Assembly: GCF_000328525.1 (NCBI RefSeq)
Contig: NC_019964.1
Span: 186,001 to 250,000 of the forward strand
Direction of reading: 5' to 3'
Source: Halovivax ruber XH-70
GTDB lineage: Archaea > Halobacteriota > Halobacteria > Halobacteriales > Natrialbaceae
Length of the DNA stretch: 64,000 nt
Shown here: in pieces, positions 56,749 through 64,000 of the stretch
Position numbering within the stretch: the stretch's first letter is position 1
Layout of the letters: every line of letters begins with the position of its first letter
Position numbers and translations under genes: made by a program
The notes under the pieces: model-generated
Told to the model about the DNA's origin: nothing
Databases searched by the model: none
Seen by the model: only the letters and a program-made list of their open reading frames with translations

Positions 56749-58170
56749 CTACACACCATCCTCAGTTGCAGGTGAAAGAAGGTCGTCTATTTCGGCGAGG
56801 GAAAACAGCGACCAGTTCTGATCGAGTTCGTCTTCGAGACCGTCGACGAACCCACTTTTCGAGAACAGGGCGTAGTGTTCGTCACGATCACTTGGTCCCC
56901 ATCGAACGTTCTCTGCCTTCGCCAACAGGTCATCAACGAGTGCGCTCCCGACGGGATCGGACGTCCATTTACACTCCGCAAGCAGGATTCGGTCGTCGTT
57001 GGGTGCGAGCCCGACGATGTCGATTTCATCTTCTCCGTACCACCAGCGACCGACTTCGGAATATGGCTCGACGGCTCCGCGTCGAATCCCTTCCCACACG
57101 ACTTCCTGACAGATCTCTTCGAACGTGGTCGCGACGTGCGTCGGCAGATCGGGGGCGATCGTCCCGTCGTATACGATATCAGGTGCTTCTTCGATACTGG
57201 AACGATTCGGCTCGACGTACCGGAACCAGAACCGAAGGAACTCGTCCGCGATGCGGTATCGTGACCGCTTCGACTTCTTGCTCGATGCGGTCACAGGTAC
57301 GTCGCGATCGATGAGTCGGAGTCGGCGAAGCGTCTGGAGGTATTTCGAGAGCGGGCCCGAATCGATACCGGTCGCCCCAGAGATCTCGTTTGGCGTCGTA
57401 TGGCCCAGCGCGACGGATTCGAGAATACTCATATATCGGGCGGGATTTCTGAGCTCGGTCCGAAGTAAGAACTCCGGTTCGTTGTACAACACCGCCGACG
57501 GTGACAGTATCTGGGACTTTACGTTCTCCGCGAGTGTCGTCTCGTAATCGAACATCGTGAGATACATCGGCGTCCCACCGGTGATCGCGTAGGACCGGAT
57601 TGCGTCGGCCGTATCGTACGAGATTACCGTTTGTGCCTGTCGGAACGAAAACGGTTGCACGTCGAGTTGTGCTGTACGACGACCGTACAATGGGCTTTCG
57701 TGGCCGAGTACCTCGGATTCCATCGTACTTACGCTCGACCCGCAAAGAACCAGCATCGACTCGCTCTCTCGGAGTTGTTCGTCGACGAATCCCTGTACGT
57801 AGGAGGGGACAGAGTCGTTTTCGTCGACGAGGTACGGAAACTCGTCGATAACGACAACCACTTCCTCAGTCTGGAGTTTCTCCCCGAGGTAGTCGAACGC
57901 CTCGTCCCATCCGTCGGTTCGCGGGACGCGCTCGTCGAAATGCGCTGCGACCTGATCGACGAGTTTCTCTCGCTGGCGCGTTTCGGCCTCCTGCGCCGCG
58001 AGGAAGTAGATGTGCGGCCGATCACTGCAGAACTCTTTCAGCAGTTCCGTTTTCCCCACTCGTCGACGGCCGTAGACGACGAATACATCGGATCCGGGCG
58101 ACTCGAACGCGGATCGGAGCGCACCGAGCTCTGCCTCCCGGTCGTAAAAGGTCATACTCTGGGTAATCAT
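56749..58170 (-). CDS. Archaeal-type ATPase with C-terminal DUF234 nuclease-like domain
   Basis: A 473-residue STAND-like ATPase of the family found mainly in archaea (PF01637). Walker A is YGRRRVGKTELLKEF (about 33-47) and Walker B is VVVVIDEFPYLVDEN. A winged-helix middle (GATGIDSGPLSKYLQTLRRL) follows. The C-terminal DUF234 part carries a restriction-endonuclease-like core: EDEIDIVGLAP then ILLAECKW (D...ExK). Such proteins are frequent in accessory regions and may act in defence or stress. The composition is less GC-rich than its neighbours. The start at 58170 or 58155 is undecided because an inverted repeat covers this region. Confidence 0.85.
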   Translation of the reverse strand: MITQSMTFYDREAELGALRSAFESPGSDVFVVYGRRRVGKTELLKEFCSDRPHIYFLAAQEAETRQREKLVDQVAAHFDERVPRTDGWDEAFDYLGEKLQTEEVVVVIDEFPYLVDENDSVPSYVQGFVDEQLRESESMLVLCGSSVSTMESEVLGHESPLYGRRTAQLDVQPFSFRQAQTVISYDTADAIRSYAITGGTPMYLTMFDYETTLAENVKSQILSPSAVLYNEPEFLLRTELRNPARYMSILESVALGHTTPNEISGATGIDSGPLSKYLQTLRRLRLIDRDVPVTASSKKSKRSRYRIADEFLRFWFRYVEPNRSSIEEAPDIVYDGTIAPDLPTHVATTFEEICQEVVWEGIRRGAVEPYSEVGRWWYGEDEIDIVGLAPNDDRILLAECKWTSDPVGSALVDDLLAKAENVRWGPSDRDEHYALFSKSGFVDGLEDELDQNWSLFSLAEIDDLLSPATEDGV

Positions 58171-58183
58171 TATCGAGATAATG
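58168..58183 (-). promoter_or_regulatory. Inverted repeat at the ATPase start
   Basis: CATTATC-GA-GATAATG is a perfect 7-bp inverted repeat that includes the start codon at 58170. If translation starts at 58155, the repeat lies at the TATA position. Either way it could let the protein or a partner shut off its own promoter. Confidence 0.4.
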
Positions 58184-58327
58184 GCTTATGTGTTTCGGGA
58201 CGATCAGGAATATGCGTCACCGACCTTGAACGACGGCGTTCGTCTTCTCGACGAACAACGACTGAGAAAAACACACTCTCACCAAGCCGTCGCAGTTTCT
58301 GGGGCCTGTGGTCGCCTTGGTCACGTG

Positions 58328-59713
58328 CTATCGGTCAGTGTCGCGGATCGCGTCGACATCGTAGTGACCGTCGGGACCGCGTCCGTGTTGTCCACGGGCG
58401 TCCGCCGCGGACACCTCGAACGTGTAGGCGCCGGTGAGGCTGTCGCTGACGAAGACGAAGCCGCGATCGGCGGCGTGAGTCGCCTCCCAGGCGAACGGGG
58501 GTGAGTCGAGCCCGACCCGGTTGGGATCCGGGTCGAGCGAGTCGGCGCCCGCGACGGTGGCGAATCGTTCCGTCGGTGTCGGTTCGCGCGGCTCGGTGAG
58601 GTTGCAGACCCAGGCGCCCTGCCGGTAGCCGCCGTCGGTGAGCAGTGTCTCGTCGCCGATCGTGACGACGTCGTGGAAGTGCGTCGTCCACCAATACTGT
58701 TCGTCTTCGCCCATCTCCCTGGCGTCGGGTGCGTGCGTGAAGCCGATCGGCTCCGGCGCTTCGAGCGATCCCTGGTCCCAGCCGACGTCGAAGACGTGCT
58801 TCCCACCCGGAACGCCCGTCTGGCACTCGTCGCCGACGACGAGGAGGTCGCGGTTCGGATCGTAGTCCACCTGGTGACAGGTCTCGAAGCCGGGCTCGCC
58901 GAGCGCGGTGTAGGCCGGCTGTGACGCGTACGCGAACCGGCCGTACTCGACGGGCGCGTACGGATCGGACGCGTCGTAGACGACGACCCCCTCGTCGGGA
59001 CCCATCGCGTACGCCGCGTAGAGCGTCTCCCGACCCGGATCGTACGTCAGGTCGTGCGTCCCGCCGCTTATCCCGGCCCGACCGACGAGCTCTGGCGACT
59101 CCGGCGTACCCACGTCTACTACCAGCACGCCGCCGTCGGCCGCCGGGTGGTGATCGACGAGGTAGAGCACTGGCTCGCCGGGATGGCTGACGAACCGATG
59201 GACGCCCACGTTCGGCGTCTCGAACGCCGTGACGACCCGCGGGTCGGTCGGGGTGCCGTCGCGCCACCCGCAGTCGACGACCTCGATCCCCTGACGCTCG
59301 CCCTCCAGCGATCGGTAGTACAGGCCCGCGCGATGGGCGTCGAAGCCGACCGCGTTCGTCCGGGTCCTGGCCGCGGTGGCGTCCAGTTCGTGCGCGATGG
59401 TCGGCGAGCGCGGCTCCGTGAGATCGACGAGTGTACTCGCGACGGCGCTCGTCTCCGTCGGAAAGCTCCCCAGAAGGCCCCATTCGGCGTCGGGCGAGAG
59501 TGCGGCCGCGGTGTAGAACGACGGCCTGTCGCCGATCGCGTGACCGAGCGGGTCGATTCGGCCGGGGACGCCCGCCCCGGATCTGGCGTGCGACGCGTGG
59601 CGGGGCGACCGCTCGTCAGTTGCAGGCTCATTGGGGTCGCTGTCACCGGTACAGCCGGCGACCGACAGCGAGAACAGGGCGCCCCCGGTGGCGAGCAACT
59701 GGCGGCGATCCAT
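58328..59713 (-). CDS. Secreted lipoprotein with LVIVD/propeller-type repeats
   Basis: A 461-residue lipoprotein. The start MDRRQLLATGGALFSLSVAG followed by C is a twin-arginine signal with a lipobox (Cys21). After a Pro/Asp linker come repeated propeller blades with phrases like STLVDLTEPRSPTIAHEL, VVDVGTPESPELVGRAGI and VVVYDASDPYAPVEYGRFAY, typical of LVIVD repeat proteins on archaeal and bacterial surfaces. His-rich spots (YLVDHHPA; WWTTHFHDVV) might bind metal. Enzymatic activity is not evident. The longer open frame before ATG 59713 lacks signal features and covers the divergent thiolase promoter. Confidence 0.82.
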   Translation of the reverse strand: MDRRQLLATGGALFSLSVAGCTGDSDPNEPATDERSPRHASHARSGAGVPGRIDPLGHAIGDRPSFYTAAALSPDAEWGLLGSFPTETSAVASTLVDLTEPRSPTIAHELDATAARTRTNAVGFDAHRAGLYYRSLEGERQGIEVVDCGWRDGTPTDPRVVTAFETPNVGVHRFVSHPGEPVLYLVDHHPAADGGVLVVDVGTPESPELVGRAGISGGTHDLTYDPGRETLYAAYAMGPDEGVVVYDASDPYAPVEYGRFAYASQPAYTALGEPGFETCHQVDYDPNRDLLVVGDECQTGVPGGKHVFDVGWDQGSLEAPEPIGFTHAPDAREMGEDEQYWWTTHFHDVVTIGDETLLTDGGYRQGAWVCNLTEPREPTPTERFATVAGADSLDPDPNRVGLDSPPFAWEATHAADRGFVFVSDSLTGAYTFEVSAADARGQHGRGPDGHYDVDAIRDTDR

Positions 59714-59810
59714 GCCGGCCGTTCGGCGCCATTGCGGATAAACGTACGCGCCCGCACCTCCGCGTGCGCCGAGCGGTGTACTTATCTCGATTTGGCGTGC
59801 AGGAGACGGT

Positions 59811-60989
59811 GTGCGAGACGCGTATCTCATCGGCGCGGGCCAGTCGGCGTACGGGTCGTTCCCCGGGGAGAGCTACCGGTCGCTGTTCGAGACGGCCTTC
59901 GAGCGGGCCATCGACAGCGTCCCCGAGGGAGTCGAACCGGGCGACGTCGACGAGGCGGTCGTCGGCACGCTCGGCGTCGGCGGTCGCCAGCTCGGCCTCT
60001 CCGGGCCGGCGGTGACCGAACACGTGGGTCTCGACGGCGTTCCGACGACGCGCGTCGAGAACGCCTGCGCCGCGAGCGGCTACGCGGTCAGACAGGCCGT
60101 CCAGGCGGTCAAATCGGGGATGGCGGACGTCGTCCTCGCGGGCGGGTTCGAGATCATGACCGACACGAGCTCGGACGCGACGAAGTACTGGCTCGGCGTC
60201 TCCGGCGAGACGGAGTGGGAGCGCCTGTCGGGCACCACGTTCTCCGGCGTCTACGCCCAGATGGCGTCGGCCCACATGGACGCCTACGGTACGACGCGCG
60301 AACAGCTCTCGCGGGTCGCCGTGAAGAATCACGCGAACGGGGCGAAGAACCCGCACGCCCAGCTCGCTTTCGAGTGCTCGCTCGAAGACGCCCAGTCGGC
60401 ACCCGTCGTCGCCGACCCCCTGAACCTCTATCACTGCTGTCCGACCTCCGACGGGGCGGCCTGCGCCCTGATCGTCAGCGAGGACGTGGTGGGCGAGTAC
60501 ACGGACGACCCGATCCGCGTCGCCGGCGTCGGCGCCGGCAGCGACAGCGTCGGGCTCTTCCAGCGCGACACCTACACGGGGATCCCCGCGAGCCGGCGGG
60601 CGGCCGAGACGGCCTACGAGATGGCCGGCGTCGGCCCCGACGATCTCGACTTCGCGGAGGTGCACGACTGCTTCGCCATCGCCGAACTGCTTGCCTACGA
60701 AGATCTTGGCTTCTGCGACCCCGGCGAAGCCGGTGACCTGATCGAGTCCGGGCGGACCGAGATCGACGGCGACCTCCCGGTCAACACCTCCGGCGGCCTG
60801 AAATCCAAGGGTCACCCGATCGGCGCGACGGGTGCGGGACAGGTCGTCGAGGCGTTCAAGCAACTTTCGGGAAAAGCGGGCGACCGCCAGCTCGAGGACC
60901 CTGTTCGCGGCCTCACCCACAACGTCGGCGGGAGCGGCGGGGCTGCGGTGGTTCATATATTCGAGAAGGAATCGGGGGTGGCACGATGA
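59811..60989 (+). CDS. Thiolase-family acyl-CoA acetyltransferase (SCP2/archaeal type)
   Basis: A 392-residue thiolase. The nucleophile cysteine is in NACAASGYAVRQAV (about residues 84-97). The HDCF motif appears in EVHDCFAIAELLAYEDLGF, and the active-site histidine in GGLKSKGHPIGATGAG. The third motif reads HNVGGSGG without the second cysteine, as in SCP2-like archaeal thiolases. Its stop overlaps the ATG of the next gene (60986-60989). In many archaea a thiolase, HMG-CoA synthase and DUF35 protein form one complex. Here the partner is an HMG-CoA-synthase-like protein with fused DUF35, so the two proteins probably form such a complex. GTG 59811 follows a CTTATC box by about 30 nt. Confidence 0.9.
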   Translation: MRDAYLIGAGQSAYGSFPGESYRSLFETAFERAIDSVPEGVEPGDVDEAVVGTLGVGGRQLGLSGPAVTEHVGLDGVPTTRVENACAASGYAVRQAVQAVKSGMADVVLAGGFEIMTDTSSDATKYWLGVSGETEWERLSGTTFSGVYAQMASAHMDAYGTTREQLSRVAVKNHANGAKNPHAQLAFECSLEDAQSAPVVADPLNLYHCCPTSDGAACALIVSEDVVGEYTDDPIRVAGVGAGSDSVGLFQRDTYTGIPASRRAAETAYEMAGVGPDDLDFAEVHDCFAIAELLAYEDLGFCDPGEAGDLIESGRTEIDGDLPVNTSGGLKSKGHPIGATGAGQVVEAFKQLSGKAGDRQLEDPVRGLTHNVGGSGGAAVVHIFEKESGVAR

Positions 60990-62488
60990 CGGCGCCCGGC
61001 ACGACCGACGCGTCCATCGCAATCGCAGCCGCCGGCGCCTACGCGCCACGATTCCGGATCACGGCCGACGCGTTCCGTGAGGCCTGGGGCCAATTCCAGG
61101 CCGCCGGGGTCTCCGAGAAGGCGGTCCCCGCGGCCGACGAGGACGCCCTGACGATGGGATACGAGGCCGCTACCCGCGCGCTCGGCGCCGGGGACCTCGA
61201 CGGAACCGACGTCTCCTGGGTCGGCTTCGCGACGACGACGCCGCCGATCGAGGAGGGCGACCTGACCGCCAGACTGGGCGCGATGGTCGGCTTGCCTGAC
61301 GACGCGACCCGCCAGTTCTTCGGCGGGAGTACCCGGGCCGGTACCCGCGCCCTCTGGGCCGCGATGGACGCCGTCGCGGCCGAGGGCGGGCGGGCGCTGG
61401 TCGTCACGGCCGACGCGCCGCGCGGCGAGCCGGACGATGCGATCGATCACGCCGCCGGTGCGGGCGCCGCGGCGTTCGTCGTCTCGGCCGACGGCCGCGC
61501 TTCGATCGTCGACCGTGCGGAGTACGCCGCCCCCTACCCGGGGACCCGATTCCGAGAGCGTGGTGACGAGACAACCGACGGACTGGGCGTCACGACGTAC
61601 GACCGGCAGGCGTTTCGTGAGACCATCGGTGGCGCGGTCGACGGGCTGTCCGTCGAGCGAAAACCGGACGCCGCCGCGATCCAGGCGCCCGACGGCAAGC
61701 TCCCTTACCGCGTGGCCGACGCGGCGGGCGTGGGGACCGAGACGATCCAGACGGCCGCGACGGTGCACGATCTCGGCGACCTCGGGGCAGCGAGCGTCCC
61801 GGTCTCGCTGGCGAATGCACTCGCCGACGGCCACGAGTCCATCCTCGCGGTCTCCCATGGCAGCGGCGCCGGTGCGGACGCGCTGGCGATCGACTCCGCC
61901 GGGGACGTTCCGACGGTTCTCTCGCTCGACGGCGACGACCCGCTCTCCTACGCCGAGTATCTCCGCCAGCGCGGTGTCGTCACCTCGGGGCCGCCGTCGG
62001 GCGGCGGCGCCTACGTCAGCGTCCCGTCCTGGAAACGCTCGATCCCACAGCGTTACCGCCTCGAAGCCGGCCGCTGTGGCGAGTGCGGTGCCGTCGCCTT
62101 CCCTCCATCGGGCGCCTGCCGCGACTGCGGCGCTCGCGCCGACTACGACCGATTCGAACTCCCGGGAACGGGCACCATCGAGGCCGTGACGACGATCTCG
62201 CAGGGCGGCGCCCCGCCCGAGTTCGCCGCCCAGCAGGCCCGGTCGGGCGACTACGCGGCCGCGATCGTGGCGTTCGATGTGGACGGTGGCGATTCGTCGT
62301 CCGGGCGTGACGTCGAGGACTCACACGGTTCTGGCGCCGACAAATCTGTCAGCGCGCCGGCGATGGGTACCGATGCCGAGCCGGACGCCTTTGGCGTTGG
62401 CGACCGCGTCGAGGCGACGATCCGCCGGATCTACACGCAGGAGGGCGTCACCCGCTACGGATTCAAGGTCCGGCCCGTGGGGCGGTAG
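60986..62488 (+). CDS. HMG-CoA synthase-like protein fused to a DUF35 zinc-ribbon/OB domain
   Basis: A 500-residue protein. Residues 1-340 follow the HMG-CoA synthase fold (IAIAAAGAYAPRFRITADAF; VPAADEDALTMGYEAATRAL; GGSTRAGTRALWAAMDAV). Where true synthases have the catalytic cysteine (ACKAGT-like), this one reads STRAGT, and there is no cysteine at all before residue 360. A four-cysteine zinc ribbon (RCGECG ... CRDCGA) and an OB fold follow, the DUF35 acyl-CoA-binding module, with an Asp/Ser-rich insert (about 430-462). It is coupled to the thiolase gene by an ATGA overlap. It may support acyl transfer by the thiolase without making HMG-CoA itself. Confidence 0.85.
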   Translation: MTAPGTTDASIAIAAAGAYAPRFRITADAFREAWGQFQAAGVSEKAVPAADEDALTMGYEAATRALGAGDLDGTDVSWVGFATTTPPIEEGDLTARLGAMVGLPDDATRQFFGGSTRAGTRALWAAMDAVAAEGGRALVVTADAPRGEPDDAIDHAAGAGAAAFVVSADGRASIVDRAEYAAPYPGTRFRERGDETTDGLGVTTYDRQAFRETIGGAVDGLSVERKPDAAAIQAPDGKLPYRVADAAGVGTETIQTAATVHDLGDLGAASVPVSLANALADGHESILAVSHGSGAGADALAIDSAGDVPTVLSLDGDDPLSYAEYLRQRGVVTSGPPSGGGAYVSVPSWKRSIPQRYRLEAGRCGECGAVAFPPSGACRDCGARADYDRFELPGTGTIEAVTTISQGGAPPEFAAQQARSGDYAAAIVAFDVDGGDSSSGRDVEDSHGSGADKSVSAPAMGTDAEPDAFGVGDRVEATIRRIYTQEGVTRYGFKVRPVGR

Positions 62489-62582
62489 GACGCGTCGCTG
62501 GGAGGTGAAATCTGTCGCTGGCGGAGTGCGGGACTCCTTCCAAAACAGAAGTGGGATATTGATTCTCCGATTTGACTAGTAA

Positions 62583-62590
62583 CTATATTA
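62583..62590 (+). promoter_or_regulatory. TATA box before the candidate small RNA
   Basis: CTATATTA lies about 25-31 nt before position 62614, exactly where the folded region begins. The spacing is that of an archaeal promoter driving the small RNA. Confidence 0.5.
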
Positions 62591-62613
62591 CAATTCACGT
62601 CAATTATCAGCAC

Positions 62614-62679
62614 GGAAGCCACGACCTCCGTCGGGGGTAGAAATGCCCCGGGTGCACTAACACCCGAGACGTGGCTTCC
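62614..62679 (+). ncRNA. Candidate structured small RNA (three-way junction)
   Basis: The 66-nt stretch folds into a compact junction. P1 is a perfect 10-bp stem, GGAAGCCACG (62614-62623) with CGTGGCTTCC (62670-62679). P2 is ACCTCC-GTC-GGGGGT (62624-62638, one G-T pair). P3 is CGGGTG-CACTAA-CACCCG (62649-62666). The linker AGAAATGCCC joins P2 to P3, and AGA joins P3 to P1. A TATA box sits at the right distance upstream. There is no protein frame here. It could be a regulatory RNA, a leader of the zinc-finger gene 180 nt downstream, or a trace of an insertion-sequence end. It is too short for an RNase P or SRP RNA. Confidence 0.5.
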
Positions 62680-62843
62680 ATAACCCGCGGTAGGGCTAGG
62701 TTGCCATGTTCCGAAAGACACCTTCGAGACAAAAAGGTCTCGCACGCCCGTTGCCTAGAGAGTCGTATCGCTATCCGTCGTTCAACTTCGTTTCTCGGGA
62801 TGGGGGGGCCGAGTATCTTCGATCAACTCGAGCGGCAGAACTG

Positions 62844-62849
62844 CGAGGT
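62844..62849 (+). promoter_or_regulatory. Shine-Dalgarno site of the zinc-finger gene
   Basis: GAGGTG lies 6 nt before ATG 62856 and fixes that start. The message must therefore have a leader and could include the structured RNA at 62614-62679. Confidence 0.6.
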
Positions 62850-62855
62850 GCTCGG

Positions 62856-63110
62856 ATGAAATCCGTCGAGCGAACGAGCGATGGCGCTGGCGATGGGACT
62901 CCCGACTGGGAGTGCTACCGGTGCGATCGGGACGTGGCACCACAGCGGCTCTTTCGGATCACCACTGAGCCGCCGGCGTCGCTCTCGCAGGACTACCAGA
63001 CTGCGGAGCGTTTCTGCTGTCTGGACTGTGCAGCTGGCATGAACCTTTCCGAGTTCTCCGAGCAACTGAAAGCCCGCGCTCGTCGGGGTGAGAACTCGGC
63101 GACGAAGTGA
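62856..63110 (+). CDS. Small zinc-finger (two CxxC) protein
   Basis: An 84-residue haloarchaeal protein with two cysteine pairs that form a probable zinc finger: WECYRCDRD (about residue 18) and RFCCLDCAAG (about 55). The segment between them has alternating strand-like residues (RLFRITTEPPASLSQDYQTA). The C-terminal helix is basic (EQLKARARRG). Small two-CxxC proteins are abundant in haloarchaea, and some affect motility or biofilm. No specific role can be given here. ATG 62856 is chosen by its Shine-Dalgarno site; the frame upstream to 62706 is Arg-rich and non-family. Confidence 0.75.
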   Translation: MKSVERTSDGAGDGTPDWECYRCDRDVAPQRLFRITTEPPASLSQDYQTAERFCCLDCAAGMNLSEFSEQLKARARRGENSATK

Positions 63111-63358
63111 CCACGGCCCGCGGCGTGCGCCGTCGCGCCACGCCCCGTGTCGTGTCCGCTGCCGTTTGGTGCCCCGCCCTCAGCGTCAGTGTCCAACTCG
63201 TGGGCGTCCATGGTGTGCTGGAGTGGCACCAGGCGCTGGCGTGAATCGTCGTCCGGAGTCTCGTGTTTCGGATCCGGATCGGTTTCCAGATCGACAGCTG
63301 AGGGCACTCGTCGTGATCGTCGCACCACTCCAGACGAAGAGCCGAACCTATCGCCCAG

Positions 63359-64000
63359 TTATCCGAGTACGACGGAGTGATCGCCGTCGCGCAGGTGTAG
63401 TTGCGGGTACAGCTCGTAGTGGTCGTACCGACGGGCGTAGATGAATTTTCCAAAGCCAATCACGCGGAACGCCTCCGGCGGGAGCAGGCCCATTCCCACG
63501 AAGCAATCGCGCACCTGACACCGGAGGTGGTGATCGAGGTACGCACGGAACTCGTCGAGCGGGCCGGGTTCGGCGGGCATCAGTTCGAGCGTGGCGTCGG
63601 GTTGGCGATCGAGCGGCCGGTCGGCTCGCTGTACTTCGTGCTGGCCCTGCGCGTTCGGATAGCCGACGTGGATGCCCGAGACCGCGGCGACGTCGAGCTC
63701 GAGATCGTCGGGATTGGCGAGGTCGACGACGTGGTCGCCGAAGGCCTCCCACTCCGCCAGATCCGAATCGGAGATATCGGAGGGATTGGTGACCCTTGTC
63801 CCGGCGTCGTAGTCGAGGTCGTGGGCCTCCGCCAGTGCGCGGGCCTGCGCTTCGAGGCCGCTGCCCGGAACGTCGATACCAAGCCAGACGTCGAGCTCGT
63901 AAACGACCGCGTCGGGTGCCCGGACGCCCGCGGGAAGCTCCACGGGTCGGTCGACGTCCTCGTGGTGACTGCGCACCTGCTGGCGGAGCGCGCCGAAGTA
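63359..64000 (-). CDS. Uncharacterised haloarchaeal protein, N-terminus beyond the window
   Basis: At least 213 residues, open to the window edge and so missing its start. The readable N-terminal part is YFGALRQQVRSHHEDVDRPV, and the frame is not interrupted at 64000. An acidic domain follows, containing VYELDVWLGIDVPGSGLEAQ and DLANPDDLELDVAAVSGIHV. The C-terminal part (HHLRCQVRDCFVGMGLLPPE; GFGKFIYARRYDHYELYPQL) has conserved-looking aromatic residues and a Cys pair CQVRDC. No family is recognised. A GTG at 63976 could be an internal start but looks arbitrary. Confidence 0.6.
   Translation of the reverse strand, partial: YFGALRQQVRSHHEDVDRPVELPAGVRAPDAVVYELDVWLGIDVPGSGLEAQARALAEAHDLDYDAGTRVTNPSDISDSDLAEWEAFGDHVVDLANPDDLELDVAAVSGIHVGYPNAQGQHEVQRADRPLDRQPDATLELMPAEPGPLDEFRAYLDHHLRCQVRDCFVGMGLLPPEAFRVIGFGKFIYARRYDHYELYPQLHLRDGDHSVVLG

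Noticed and set aside
62706-62855. Longer start for the zinc-finger protein
   Set aside because: The added 50 residues are Arg-rich, and a Shine-Dalgarno site selects ATG 62856.

Overview
The window is a chromosomal segment of an extremely halophilic archaeon (class Halobacteria). The evidence is high GC content, very acidic proteins, Tat signal peptides, many leaderless starts with a TATA box about 26-30 nt upstream, archaeal-type rRNA processing stems, and families such as Orc1/Cdc6, Bat-type HTH regulators and NAD-dependent DNA ligase in an archaeal background. The 16S sequence looks compatible with the Natrialbales, but the genus cannot be fixed by eye.

Layout. 1-8195: lipoate synthase, the E1-alpha/E1-beta/E2 operon of a 2-oxoacid dehydrogenase complex, threonine ammonia-lyase, and E3 (lpdA) with its own promoter. 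8196-10262: an AT-rich accessory patch with a possible mobile-element scar, a Tat-exported precursor with a 14-cysteine C-terminal domain resembling halocin C8, and a small membrane protein. 10571-11247: a winged-helix regulator translationally coupled to a small membrane protein. 11258-17614: a complete rRNA operon (tandem promoters, 16S, tRNA-Ala, internal promoter, 23S, 5S, terminator) followed by tRNA-Cys. 17615-21563: tRNA-Cys and tRNA-Lys, each trailed by a tandem array of copies of its own 3' end, flanking a methyltransferase, a YjiH-type permease and a DUF457 membrane protein. 21591-31793: a ParB-like HTH protein, trpS, small redox enzymes, ligA, a Bat-type regulator and an MMPL/RND exporter.

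31790-38708: two paralogous ABC-2 exporter operons around uvrC; both ATPase genes carry the same palindromic element at about -30. 38947-47667: SUI1 factor, GNAT enzyme, PQQ-propeller lipoprotein, a Cys/Met-metabolism PLP enzyme, a metal exporter behind a DtxR-like box, a Tat-secreted unknown protein and uvrB. 47730-53260: cell-envelope proteins (sensor-domain, bactofilin-like, DUF4397), an Orc1/Cdc6 paralogue and a histidine kinase. 53312-54212: a VapBC toxin-antitoxin pair bracketed by a 56-nt direct repeat copied from the 3' end of the neighbouring MutS-like gene. 56434-64000: a small membrane protein, an archaeal ATPase/DUF234 protein, an LVIVD-type lipoprotein, a thiolase plus HMG-CoA-synthase-like/DUF35 pair, a candidate structured small RNA, a zinc-finger protein and a truncated unknown gene.

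The strongest candidates for something undescribed are the two tRNA-tail arrays. At two unrelated tRNAs, about 105-190-nt units repeat the tRNA 3' end, diverge with distance from the tRNA, share the same two block variants in the same order, and carry hairpins whose stems differ in sequence but keep pairing. The halocin-C8-like precursor, the compact three-way-junction RNA at 62614-62679 and the vapBC insertion at a gene 3' end come next.
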